Shown piece by piece: positions 1 through 5,424 of a stretch of 5,424 nucleotides of DNA. Source of the stretch: Bryobacterales bacterium (GTDB lineage: Bacteria > Cyanobacteriota > Vampirovibrionia > Obscuribacterales > Obscuribacteraceae); contig CAJCHQ010000209.1 in assembly GCA_903970295.1 (NCBI GenBank), positions 1 through 5,424 of the forward strand. Reading direction: 5' to 3'. The translations under genes and the position numbers were made by a program. How positions within the stretch are numbered: the stretch's first letter is position 1; every line of letters starts with the position of its first letter. The notes under the pieces were generated by a model. That model was not told where the DNA came from, did not search any database, and saw nothing but the letters and a program-made list of their open reading frames with translations.

Positions 1-1174
1 TTGAGCGATCGAGTGTTTTGAAAAACAAATCGAAATATCGTCCACAAATGTCAATCACACAAAAGGTCAGGGCAATATTGACCAGGGTTATGCTTTTCAG
101 GCGATTGATGCCAGTGTAGACAAGTCCTATGAGGGCGCCACATAGCACCACATTTGATATCACCGCGCGGAACACCCGGAAATCAATCAGGACAAGCAAA
201 CCCGAGAGCAGGCAAAGAGCACAACCTACAATTTCGCTAGCATAGTGGCGCCGAGTTGCCGCAACTAACGCAAGACTGATCCAGCTGGCAAGCCAGAGCA
301 CTAGCCCATCTTGTCGGCTTTGACCGACAGCCTGAGAAACTGAAAAGGTAAGTGTGAAAAGTGCGCCCAAGCCGGCAAGCATGCCGACAACCAGGAGTGG
401 TCTCGCCAATCGCGGATGGCTTTGACGTTGCCACAAATACCCGGCGAAGGCAGCGACACCATATGCCAACAGCCCGAGTGACTCACCGCAAGAAGCAGAG
501 AAGATCGCAGCGAATATCAATGTTATGCTCAAACACCAGGTGCTGCGCAGTCTGCGCGAGACAATGAGCTGACCAATCAAACTGATCGCAAAGTAAATCA
601 TGCCTGTAGCGCTCACGCCTTCGGCAAACACACTGATAGTATTGCCAGCTCCAGCGAAATTCCAGGCGGCGATCAAGACAATTGCCAGCACACCTAGAGC
701 AGAAGATTCGGTCAGCAATGCGATGGGGATGGTACCTGCCGCCCAGAGAAACAAACCATTGGCTAAATTGAGGTCGAGATGAAACATCTGCGAAATAAGC
801 CAAATACCCGCGCCATAGAAGAGAGCCCCAATCACAAGAAGCGCTGAACCGAGCTTCGGCCTACCGCCTGGCTCGAACTTATAGATCCATCCGGCCCCAT
901 TTGCGACCACAATCGCCAGAAAAATAAGTCCGAGTTTGAAGAAATTAGGCATCACTGACCAATTCGAGCCGACGAATAGAAGTCCGCCTAATCCGACTAA
1001 CATGCCGCCAATAGTCATGAGAATGGCGATTGGTCTTCCATTTTGACCGGCAGATTCCGGATATAAAGAAAGCAACTGACAGCATAACTGCGAAGAAATT
1101 AGCGCTTCGCTCTCCCATCGAGATATCTCACGTACCAACAACTGGCGTGAACTTCTTGTAATCGTTTCTGACAT
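1..1174 (-). CDS. DUF2157-family multi-pass membrane protein (partial, C-terminus beyond the left edge)
   Basis: I translated the minus strand from the ATG at 1174 and found 391 codons without a stop up to the window edge. The start is the first ATG after an in-frame TAG about 45 bases upstream; a GAGG lies 12 bases before it, which is a weak ribosome site. The soluble N-terminus (residues 13-40) has the family pattern of a Trp, then a Leu-Ile, then a Tyr-Pro (W20, L25-I26, Y38-P39). It is followed by about 12-13 hydrophobic segments, the first near 49-69, 79-97 and 108-128. Family-like stretches include GLGGLLFVGSNW (61-72), the G-A-G-IWLISQMFHL area (121-133), and RYFDLFFKTLDRS at 379-391, which in relatives lies close to the C-terminus. 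Perhaps 30-50 residues are missing. The protein sits in the cytoplasmic membrane. Its biochemical role is not known; relatives are sometimes next to or fused with GDYXXLXY/DUF4401 proteins, which would lie outside this window. The family call is from recognition of motifs, not a search. Confidence 0.85.
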   Translation of the reverse strand, partial: MSETITRSSRQLLVREISRWESEALISSQLCCQLLSLYPESAGQNGRPIAILMTIGGMLVGLGGLLFVGSNWSVMPNFFKLGLIFLAIVVANGAGWIYKFEPGGRPKLGSALLVIGALFYGAGIWLISQMFHLDLNLANGLFLWAAGTIPIALLTESSALGVLAIVLIAAWNFAGAGNTISVFAEGVSATGMIYFAISLIGQLIVSRRLRSTWCLSITLIFAAIFSASCGESLGLLAYGVAAFAGYLWQRQSHPRLARPLLVVGMLAGLGALFTLTFSVSQAVGQSRQDGLVLWLASWISLALVAATRRHYASEIVGCALCLLSGLLVLIDFRVFRAVISNVVLCGALIGLVYTGINRLKSITLVNIALTFCVIDICGRYFDLFFKTLDRS

Positions 1175-1215
1175 GGGAAAATTCAACCTCGCGTGACTCA
1201 GCCTCCGTCTAAACC

Positions 1216-1231
1216 ATGCTAGGTGATGCTA
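1216..1231. repeat. Short direct repeat, two ATGCTA copies one helical turn apart
   Basis: ATGCTA occurs at 1216-1221 and again at 1226-1231, a period of 10 bases. It lies in the gap between the divergent DUF2157 gene and the small plus-strand gene, about 42 bases upstream of the DUF2157 start. The period would put both copies on the same DNA face, as in some regulator sites, but six bases repeated once can easily be chance. No clean sigma-70 type promoter was found in this gap on either strand. Confidence 0.25.
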
Positions 1232-1377
1232 ACGAGGCTGGGCGCTGCCGTCCGCCACTTCATCAACTGTGCGGAACGCGGCAATCCTTAATGAATGTCT
1301 TGTAATCCCATAAACCTCTAGATTTATCTGACTGAGTTCGGGGTACATTGATACAGGCGCGAATCATCCGAATTATT

Positions 1378-1385
1378 GGTGAGGT
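1378..1385 (+). promoter_or_regulatory. Ribosome binding site deciding the GTG start at 1393
   Basis: GGTGAGGT lies here, with GAGGT at 1381-1385 and then 7 bases before GTG 1393, which is a standard spacing. The in-frame ATG at 1387 is only one base away from the motif, too close to use it. The in-frame TTG at 1348 has only a GGGGT close by. This site therefore favours the GTG. Confidence 0.5.
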
Positions 1386-1392
1386 AATGACA

Positions 1393-1722
1393 GTGAGTGG
1401 TCACGACCGAGGCGAAATCTTCTCTGTAGGTAATGCAGGATCTGCGGAAAATCTCACGCTCAGTACTATCTTGCAAAACAACGAAAAACCGAACTGGCAA
1501 GCCATGATGAAATCCGAACAAGGAGGCTTGCACTTCGTCAATATCGACAATCTGGGTGAACGCGCTGTCGCAAGCAGCTATTCTCCCGAGCAGTGCATCG
1601 CAAACTACGGTTTTCTAAAGCACCCGATAGAAACGAGAAATTACGCGGGCATAGCGCAAGTCAAGGCACCAGAAGTGACTTCAAACCTGCCGCAAATTAT
1701 TCTAAAGGCTTTTTTTGCATAG
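1393..1722 (+). CDS. Small hypothetical protein, 109 residues, not recognised
   Basis: I do not recognise this protein. The reading frame is open from TTG 1348 to the TAG at 1720-1722. I place the start at GTG 1393 because a GGTGAGGT motif sits at ideal distance; starts at TTG 1348 (124 residues) or ATG 1387 (111 residues) are possible. The product is soluble-looking, with no signal peptide or membrane segment and mixed charge. It has single Trp and Cys residues, a central QGGLHFVNIDNLGERAVASS segment that looks like strand-turn-helix, and a hydrophobic tail ending LPQIILKAFFA. Codon choice (many GAA, AAC, ATC, GTC, CTG) looks like that of the neighbouring genes, which argues for real coding. 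It stands alone, divergent from the DUF2157 gene and convergent with the nucleotidyltransferase gene, and a terminator-like hairpin follows 26 bases after the stop. No function is proposed. Confidence 0.58.
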   Translation: MSGHDRGEIFSVGNAGSAENLTLSTILQNNEKPNWQAMMKSEQGGLHFVNIDNLGERAVASSYSPEQCIANYGFLKHPIETRNYAGIAQVKAPEVTSNLPQIILKAFFA

Positions 1723-1747
1723 TTATATCCAAGGCTGGCTGGCAATC

Positions 1748-1781
1748 AGGGCGGCTCAGTGAGCCGCTCTCTGTATTTCTT
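1748..1781 (+). terminator. Probable rho-independent terminator of the small plus-strand gene
   Basis: A perfect 7-bp GC-rich stem (GCGGCTC 1751-1757 with GAGCCGC 1761-1767) encloses a 3-base loop. It extends by AGG/TCT (one G-T wobble) to a 10-bp stem at 1748-1770. The plus-strand tail CTGTATTTCTT (1771-1781) is moderately T-rich. Read on the minus strand the tail is not T-rich, so it should serve the gene ending at 1722. The imperfect T-run lowers confidence. Confidence 0.55.
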
Positions 1782-1823
1782 ACCGGTCCGAATTGGCACT
1801 GAAAATTGCTACCCTCAACGAAG

Positions 1824-1849
1824 CGAAGAAATATAGCTATTTTTCTTCG
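1824..1849 (-). repeat. Hairpin spanning the stop codon of the nucleotidyltransferase gene; possible weak terminator
   Basis: CGAAGAAA (1824-1831) pairs perfectly with TTTCTTCG (1842-1849). One T-T mismatch follows and then the self-complementary core TATAGCTA, so almost the whole 26 bases form a dyad. The TAG stop of the minus gene (1837-1839) lies at its centre. It is where a terminator for that gene would be expected, but the stem is AT-rich and no T-run follows it on the minus strand, so it could equally protect the 3' end or be incidental. Confidence 0.35.
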
Positions 1850-4578
1850 GTCCCCAGACGAGCAGCGCCCGAGACCGTTCCAGCTCCGCCAGCGAGAGCA
1901 CGTGCGAATTCCAGCTCGTCGCCACGAGTCGGCAAATCGCCGTCCAGCTTTGCCTCGAAAACCGCCTGTAGAATATGACCAATTCTTGGTCCTTCAGCCA
2001 TTCCCAGACTTATCAGGTCGTTGCCAGAAATCTGCAAGTGAGTTTTTTCCAGCTCGCCAAGATAAACGCGAATAATGCGGCGCATCGGCGCACCGGGACC
2101 AGCGATGCTGGCGGCAATCGCCAGTGACTCGTCAGGTTTTCCGCCCAGCATTCTATATATGTGACTGCGTTTAGGTAATTGGTACTGCGACCAATTAACA
2201 GCTTGGAATAGATCAGGCATAGTCTTTGGCAACGAAAGAGCCTTGACGATGATGTTCTTCTGATCGTTCGCCAGATGCAAGCGATCGAGAACTGGCTGGA
2301 GTCTGTCCGCCGCTAGGTCTGATAGCAACACACCCAGGTAGACAATCCACGGTTGTTTAATAGGATACTTACGCAACAGTCGCTCAGTGATTCTCAAGAC
2401 TTTGCGCGTGCTTGGCTTGTATTCAAGCTGGGAATCGAGATAACACAATTTGGCTCCCACCTGCGCCAACAAGTCTAGAGCCTGCAATCGATGATCGCTT
2501 TCGAGGATCAACTGCAGTTCATCCCGCAAACGTACTCCACCAAGGTCATCGAAGATACCCATAGAAACTGCCCGTTGAGCCTGCTCCATGGTTTTTTCAC
2601 CAATTCTAAAACCGAGTCGAGCGGCAAAGCGCGCTGCTCTAACTAAACGCGTAGGATCTTCGATGAAACTGAAGGCGTGCAAAATACGCACCACTTTTTC
2701 TTCAATATCATCGAGCCCACCGAAAAGATCAACCAAATCGCCAAATCGATCCGGGTTCAAGCAAACAGCCAAGGCGTTTATGGTGAAATCACGGCGCAGC
2801 AAATCTTGCTCCAGCTGCGAGGGCTCGACTGTCGGCAAAGCCGCAGGATATTCATAGAACTCAGTGCGCGCCGTAGAAAAATCTACGTCACGCTGACGCC
2901 CATCGGACCCGGTAAAACAGAGATGCGCGGTTTTGAAGCGATCGTGCAAAGCTTTGATTTCAAATCGTTCAGGAAAATCCTTCTGAATTTGCTCTGCCAG
3001 CGCGCCCGCCGAACCCTCGATCACGAAATCGAGATCGAAATTAGGTATACCTAAAACCAGATCTCGCACGAAACCTCCAACCGCATATGCCACCATATTT
3101 AGTTGCGCGGCAGATTTGCCCACCTGCGAACAAACCCACTGAGTATGCTCGTCGAGCCTCTCCAATTTCTTGATTAACTTCATTGGGGGCTGAGCTTGGC
3201 GGAGGTTGCGTGGTTCCCAAAAGCCTGTATTGCCGGATGCATTCGAGCCAACACCTCGCCCCGATTGCTCACCACCGTACAAGGTCTTAAGCACATCTTG
3301 TCTGGACACTAGACCTAGCAGATTGCCTTGTTCATCCAACACTGGCAAACGTCCAACGTCTTGCTTGACCATCACTTCTTGAATTTTACTTAGCGCCGTG
3401 GTCGGTGTAATCGAGAGCACCGGGCGGCTCATAAAACCGACAACCGGGGCGTGTCCCAACTTATGGTGAGTAGCCTGGTCTATATCACGCCGCGAGACGA
3501 CCCCCTCGACTTTTTCATTCTCAGTTACTAACAAACCATCGAGCCCGTATCGGACCATAATGCGACTGGCTTCGGACATCGAAATAGTTGACTTCACCGT
3601 GCGTACAGGCGAAACCATGATTTCTCGGGCAGTGATTTCTGGTCGCGTAACCCGAAATGCCATCTCTTCGATGCGATCAACCACATAGTCGACAGAAACG
3701 TTTTTGGCAACAGCCGAACCGGCGCCGAAATGCCCGTCACCGCCAAAAGAGCGAACGAATGGGCGGACGTCGATGGCGCGACTGTCACTGCGACCAACTA
3801 TATGCACTCGATCACGCATGTGCACGACGGTGAAGCCAGCGTCTGCAGATTCGATTTCCAGCAATTTGCGCGTAAGCGTCGCCAGCCCATCGAGATACTT
3901 CGGCAGCTGGGCGTGAGCAATGATTATACGCACTCCATTTACTTCTATGCGGCGCGTGTTGTCCAATAATGTTTCCAGAAGGTCGACAAGCTCGTCGCTC
4001 ATTTTTGGTCGGATGTGCTCCGAAACAATCCCCAGATCGGCACCCTGTTTTAACAAGTAGGCGACACATAGTGCGTCTTTTTCCGTAGTCCCTCTGTATG
4101 TCAAACTGCCTGTGTCTTCGTAGATTCCGGTGGCTAATAGCGTGGACTCGAAGGCACTGAGTTCGACTTGATTTTGTCGAAGCTTATCAACGAGAATTGT
4201 CGTGGATGAACCAACCTGCTCAATAATCGAATCAGCCTGTGCTGCTTTGAAAAGCCCGTCGGGATCGATTTCATGGTGATCGAAAATCGTGTAAGGACAG
4301 GGCTTGCCAAAAGCGCCAGTCAAAAGTTTGCGAGCGTTTTCATCGATTCTTTCAGCATGTTGGCAATCGACCACGAAGGCTCGCGAAACTTTTGAAAAAT
4401 CGATGTACTTGACCTGTACGATCGGCAGACTGCTTCGATAGAGGGAAAGGAACCGTCTGACATTTCCACCGAGAGGATAGCCAAGGACCATTTTTACAGA
4501 CGGATAGATTTTACTCACAGCGAATTGAGCAGCGAGCGAATCGAAATCCATGTTGTTGTGAGTAAAAACGACTTCCAA
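1837..4578 (-). CDS. CCA- or A-adding tRNA nucleotidyltransferase with N-terminal DHH/DHHA1 phosphoesterase and CBS pair
   Basis: A 913-residue cytoplasmic enzyme predicted to add the 3'-terminal A (or CCA) to tRNA, with an added phosphoesterase module. Domains in order: DHH (about 1-175) with H7, D11, D13, D71, DHH at 100-102 and D155 in EDTGS; DHHA1 (about 210-308) with the GGDGHFGAG motif at 279-287; two CBS repeats (about 315-435), each with a G-x-x-S-R-x-D ribose-binding pattern (359-365, 422-428); a Gly/Ser/Asn-rich linker (435-460); and the class II nucleotidyltransferase head with GGFVRD at 501-506, catalytic D515 and D517, RRDFTINAL at 595-603 and the EDPTR template motif at 640-644. 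A helical body and tail follow, ending in a small Gly/Ala-rich stretch (895-913). All key residues I know of are present in both enzymes. TTG 4578 is the start because TAG is three codons upstream and the first beta strand (2-6) is needed before the HNNMDFD motif; ATG at codon 10 would destroy it. Similar fusions occur in Aquifex and cyanobacteria, where A-adding and CC-adding enzymes are separate. Which reaction this one performs cannot be read here. Confidence 0.95.
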   Translation of the reverse strand: MEVVFTHNNMDFDSLAAQFAVSKIYPSVKMVLGYPLGGNVRRFLSLYRSSLPIVQVKYIDFSKVSRAFVVDCQHAERIDENARKLLTGAFGKPCPYTIFDHHEIDPDGLFKAAQADSIIEQVGSSTTILVDKLRQNQVELSAFESTLLATGIYEDTGSLTYRGTTEKDALCVAYLLKQGADLGIVSEHIRPKMSDELVDLLETLLDNTRRIEVNGVRIIIAHAQLPKYLDGLATLTRKLLEIESADAGFTVVHMRDRVHIVGRSDSRAIDVRPFVRSFGGDGHFGAGSAVAKNVSVDYVVDRIEEMAFRVTRPEITAREIMVSPVRTVKSTISMSEASRIMVRYGLDGLLVTENEKVEGVVSRRDIDQATHHKLGHAPVVGFMSRPVLSITPTTALSKIQEVMVKQDVGRLPVLDEQGNLLGLVSRQDVLKTLYGGEQSGRGVGSNASGNTGFWEPRNLRQAQPPMKLIKKLERLDEHTQWVCSQVGKSAAQLNMVAYAVGGFVRDLVLGIPNFDLDFVIEGSAGALAEQIQKDFPERFEIKALHDRFKTAHLCFTGSDGRQRDVDFSTARTEFYEYPAALPTVEPSQLEQDLLRRDFTINALAVCLNPDRFGDLVDLFGGLDDIEEKVVRILHAFSFIEDPTRLVRAARFAARLGFRIGEKTMEQAQRAVSMGIFDDLGGVRLRDELQLILESDHRLQALDLLAQVGAKLCYLDSQLEYKPSTRKVLRITERLLRKYPIKQPWIVYLGVLLSDLAADRLQPVLDRLHLANDQKNIIVKALSLPKTMPDLFQAVNWSQYQLPKRSHIYRMLGGKPDESLAIAASIAGPGAPMRRIIRVYLGELEKTHLQISGNDLISLGMAEGPRIGHILQAVFEAKLDGDLPTRGDELEFARALAGGAGTVSGAARLGTEEK

Positions 4579-4586
4579 ATTTTGCT

Positions 4587-4590
4587 ACCT
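4587..4590 (-). promoter_or_regulatory. Ribosome binding site for the TTG start of the nucleotidyltransferase
   Basis: On the minus strand CAGGTA, with the AGGT core here, precedes TTG 4578 by 8 bases. An in-frame TAG overlaps this motif, so no start further upstream is possible. The motif is short but well placed and supports the TTG over the ATG nine codons downstream. Confidence 0.5.
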
Positions 4591-4610
4591 GAACGGGTTG
4601 CTAATTATTT

Positions 4611-4654
4611 CTGATCAGTCCGGGACTTTCACGCTTAATGCTGCTAAGACTGAT
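4611..4654. repeat. Cluster of overlapping dyads in the leader of the nucleotidyltransferase gene
   Basis: Three inverted repeats overlap: the palindrome CTGATCAG (4611-4618), AGTCC-G-GGACT (4617-4627), and ATCAGTC (4614-4620) matched by GACTGAT (4648-4654) with a 27-base gap. They lie 33-76 bases upstream of the TTG start. They may form a leader hairpin or an operator; each alone is short enough to be chance. Confidence 0.3.
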
Positions 4655-4677
4655 GAGAGGGGACCGCGAAATAGGAA

Positions 4678-4707
4678 TAGTCAGTGTACCGTCAAACCAA
4701 CTATAAA
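4678..4707 (+). promoter_or_regulatory. Candidate promoter for the NfeD-like gene
   Basis: A -10 box TATAAA (4702-4707, 5 of 6) is preceded at 18 bases by TAGTCA (4678-4683, 4 of 6 to TTGACA). The start codon is about 90 bases downstream, giving a leader of roughly 80 bases. This is a pattern match only. Confidence 0.35.
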
Positions 4708-4729
4708 CCGGGCACAAGCAATAGCTCAA
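4700..4729 (-). promoter_or_regulatory. Candidate promoter for the nucleotidyltransferase gene, overlapping the divergent one
   Basis: On the minus strand TTGAGC (4724-4729, 4 of 6) is followed at 18 bases by TATAGT (4700-4705, 5 of 6). The -10 box shares four bases with the plus-strand -10 box. A second weaker pair, TTGACG (4690-4695) with TATTTC (4668-4673) at 16 bases, lies closer to the gene. Confidence 0.35.
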
Positions 4730-4779
4730 TGTTTACTTTGCGCCCATAAAGGGTACTGTTCTGCTAAAGAGCCGCATTC

Positions 4780-4785
4780 AGGAGG
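4780..4785 (+). promoter_or_regulatory. Strong ribosome binding site with long spacing, NfeD-like gene
   Basis: A full AGGAGG lies 12 bases before ATG 4798. The spacing is longer than the usual 5-9 bases, but no in-frame start lies nearer to it, and an in-frame TAA at 4765-4767 rules out a longer protein. The ATG at codon 15 would be much too far away. Confidence 0.65.
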
Positions 4786-4797
4786 CTCGCCCAACAA

Positions 4798-5424
4798 ATG
4801 ATACCGATTGGAACTCTCAATCAAATTTACCTGGTGAGCATGCTTGTAGGCGGCGCGTTCATTGCCATCAACGTGCTTATCGGCAATTTGGGCGAAGGCG
4901 GAGATGGCGGTGATGCCGGCGGAGATGGTGGCTCGACCACCAGCGGCGATGACTTCGGGGCAGCCGACAGTAGCGGCGCAGATGCGGGCGGAGCGGACTC
5001 CGGTGGCGCCGATACCAGCGGCGATGATTTTGGTGCCGGAAACAACGGTGGACGGATCTCAGTGGGAGCCGCCCGCGCCACTATTTTTGGTGGCGTTCAT
5101 CACCCATCTGTTTCGATGCACAGTACTCCCTTGATACCTCGCTTATCCGCTCGTCTGGGAATGCTGATTTTGGGCTTGCTCAGTCCCATGTCAATCGCCC
5201 TCTTTCTCTGCTTTTTTGGCGTGTTTGGCACAATCTGTGCAAAATTCTTACCATGGCTCGGCGTTTTTTCTTTAGTCCCAGCTATCGTCGGCAGCATGGG
5301 CGTTTCTCAAATATTCAAAAGTATTATTCGCTTTCTAATCATTAAGGGCGCAGTCTCGACCGAGGCCAAAGTGGATGACATGGTTGGACAGATGGCTGTG
5401 GTCAATACCCCGATCAGTGACGGT
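4798..5424 (+). CDS. NfeD/YuaF/YqiJ-like membrane protein with Gly/Asp-rich insert (partial, C-terminus beyond the right edge)
   Basis: The first 209 residues of a membrane protein of the type that works with flotillins in membrane microdomains. The order is: a hydrophobic N-terminal segment (about 10-30); a Gly/Asp/Ala/Ser-rich stretch (32-85) with about 12 acidic residues and no Lys or Arg; a short polar region with the first basic residues (R86, R93); two or more hydrophobic segments (about 120-147 and 150-170); then a further hydrophobic stretch (172-182). After it, AVSTEAKVDDMVGQMAVV (185-202) matches the junction in YqiJ and YuaF, where a Ser/Thr-Glu-Glu pattern and Val/Ile-Gly open the cytosolic OB-fold domain. 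That domain is cut off by the window. Relatives are usually followed by a flotillin gene, so one is expected just downstream, but this cannot be seen. The low-complexity insert is not part of the YuaF or YqiJ proteins I recall. The family call rests on layout and the short junction motif. Confidence 0.75.
   Translation, partial: MIPIGTLNQIYLVSMLVGGAFIAINVLIGNLGEGGDGGDAGGDGGSTTSGDDFGAADSSGADAGGADSGGADTSGDDFGAGNNGGRISVGAARATIFGGVHHPSVSMHSTPLIPRLSARLGMLILGLLSPMSIALFLCFFGVFGTICAKFLPWLGVFSLVPAIVGSMGVSQIFKSIIRFLIIKGAVSTEAKVDDMVGQMAVVNTPISDG
4891..5052 (+). repeat. Low-complexity Gly/Asp/Ala coding repeat with a duplicated TSGDDFGA unit
   Basis: These 54 codons encode mainly Gly, Asp, Ala and Ser. 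The peptide TSGDDFGA occurs at codons 48-55 (4939-4962) and 73-80 (5014-5037), and GADAGGADSGGAD lies between them. The DNA copies differ at third positions (GACTTCGGG against GATTTTGGT), so the duplication is not very recent or the protein sequence is selected. Confidence 0.8.

Noticed and set aside
483..803. Minus-strand frame of 106 codons inside the DUF2157 gene.
   Set aside because: It is out of frame with a long continuous membrane protein frame that matches a known family, and its Arg/Cys-rich composition is typical of a shadow frame.
1348..1376. TTGATA (1349-1354) and AATTAT (1372-1376 region) at 17 bases as a promoter for the small plus gene.
   Set aside because: The transcript would begin within the ribosome binding site of the GTG start, and the -10 matches only 4 of 6.
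2588..3054. Plus-strand open frames of 89 and 125 codons opposite the nucleotidyltransferase.
   Set aside because: They lie antisense to strongly conserved catalytic motifs (RRDFTINAL, DLDF) and resemble no family; they are by-products of the real gene's codon bias.
4650..4680. Hammerhead-ribozyme-like core on the plus strand: CTGATGA (4650-4656), a short GG/CC hairpin, then GAAA (4668-4671) and a downstream GTC.
   Set aside because: Stem II has only G-C, a mismatch and two G-C pairs. The bases after GAAA cannot form a stable stem III either with the local GTC or with upstream sequence, and the flanks of CTGATGA do not pair to make stem I. The core match is probably chance.
4598..4801. Plus-strand 67-codon frame across the intergenic region before the NfeD-like gene.
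   Set aside because: It starts at TTG without a ribosome site, covers both candidate promoters, runs into the next start codon, and its product looks random.
4891..4935. Calcium-binding RTX-type nonapeptide repeats in the NfeD-like insert.
   Set aside because: The Gly-Gly-Asp pattern is irregular and lacks the nine-residue period and the hydrophobic position of true RTX repeats.
4827..5134. Minus-strand Pro/Ser-rich and plus-strand Met/Ala-rich frames over the Gly/Asp-rich region.
   Set aside because: Both are translations of the low-complexity DNA in other frames; the membrane protein frame has the start, the ribosome site and the family-like downstream part.

Overview
The window reads as an ordinary chromosomal stretch of a bacterium with roughly balanced base composition. 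No phage, transposon, CRISPR, rRNA or tRNA signal was seen. The best taxonomic hint is the long central protein, a fusion of a DHH phosphoesterase, a CBS pair and a class II tRNA nucleotidyltransferase. This architecture is known from Cyanobacteria, Aquificae and some delta-proteobacterial lineages. With the GC balance and the NfeD-like and DUF2157 neighbours, a non-photosynthetic cyanobacterial relative (Melainabacteria/Vampirovibrionia type) is a reasonable guess, but it is only an inference.

Layout. Positions 1-1174 (minus) hold most of a multi-pass DUF2157-family membrane protein that runs off the left edge; its frame is open across the whole stretch. Positions 1175-1392 are a divergent intergenic region. 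Positions 1393-1722 (plus) hold a small unrecognised protein followed by a good hairpin with a modest T-rich tail (1748-1781). The 913-codon tRNA nucleotidyltransferase fusion is at 1837-4578 (minus) and starts at a TTG codon forced by an in-frame stop just upstream. A 219-base divergent intergenic region (4579-4797) holds overlapping candidate promoters and several dyads. Positions 4798-5424 (plus) hold the first 209 codons of an NfeD/YuaF/YqiJ-like membrane protein with an unusual Gly/Asp/Ala-rich insert; it runs off the right edge.

How the genes relate. The three larger genes do not form one operon: their orientations are minus, minus and plus, and a plus-strand small gene separates the two minus genes. 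The central enzyme should act in the cytoplasm on tRNA 3' ends, adding the terminal A or CCA. Its DHH half is a probable phosphoesterase or exonuclease and its CBS pair a probable adenylate sensor. The NfeD-like protein belongs to a family usually encoded beside a flotillin, so the gene to the right of the window may be a flotillin. The DUF2157 protein has no assigned biochemical function.

The most interesting points are the nucleotidyltransferase fusion with apparently intact active sites in both halves, the acidic glycine-rich insert in the NfeD-like protein (no Lys or Arg in the first 85 residues), and the unrecognised small gene with its own ribosome binding site and terminator-like hairpin.
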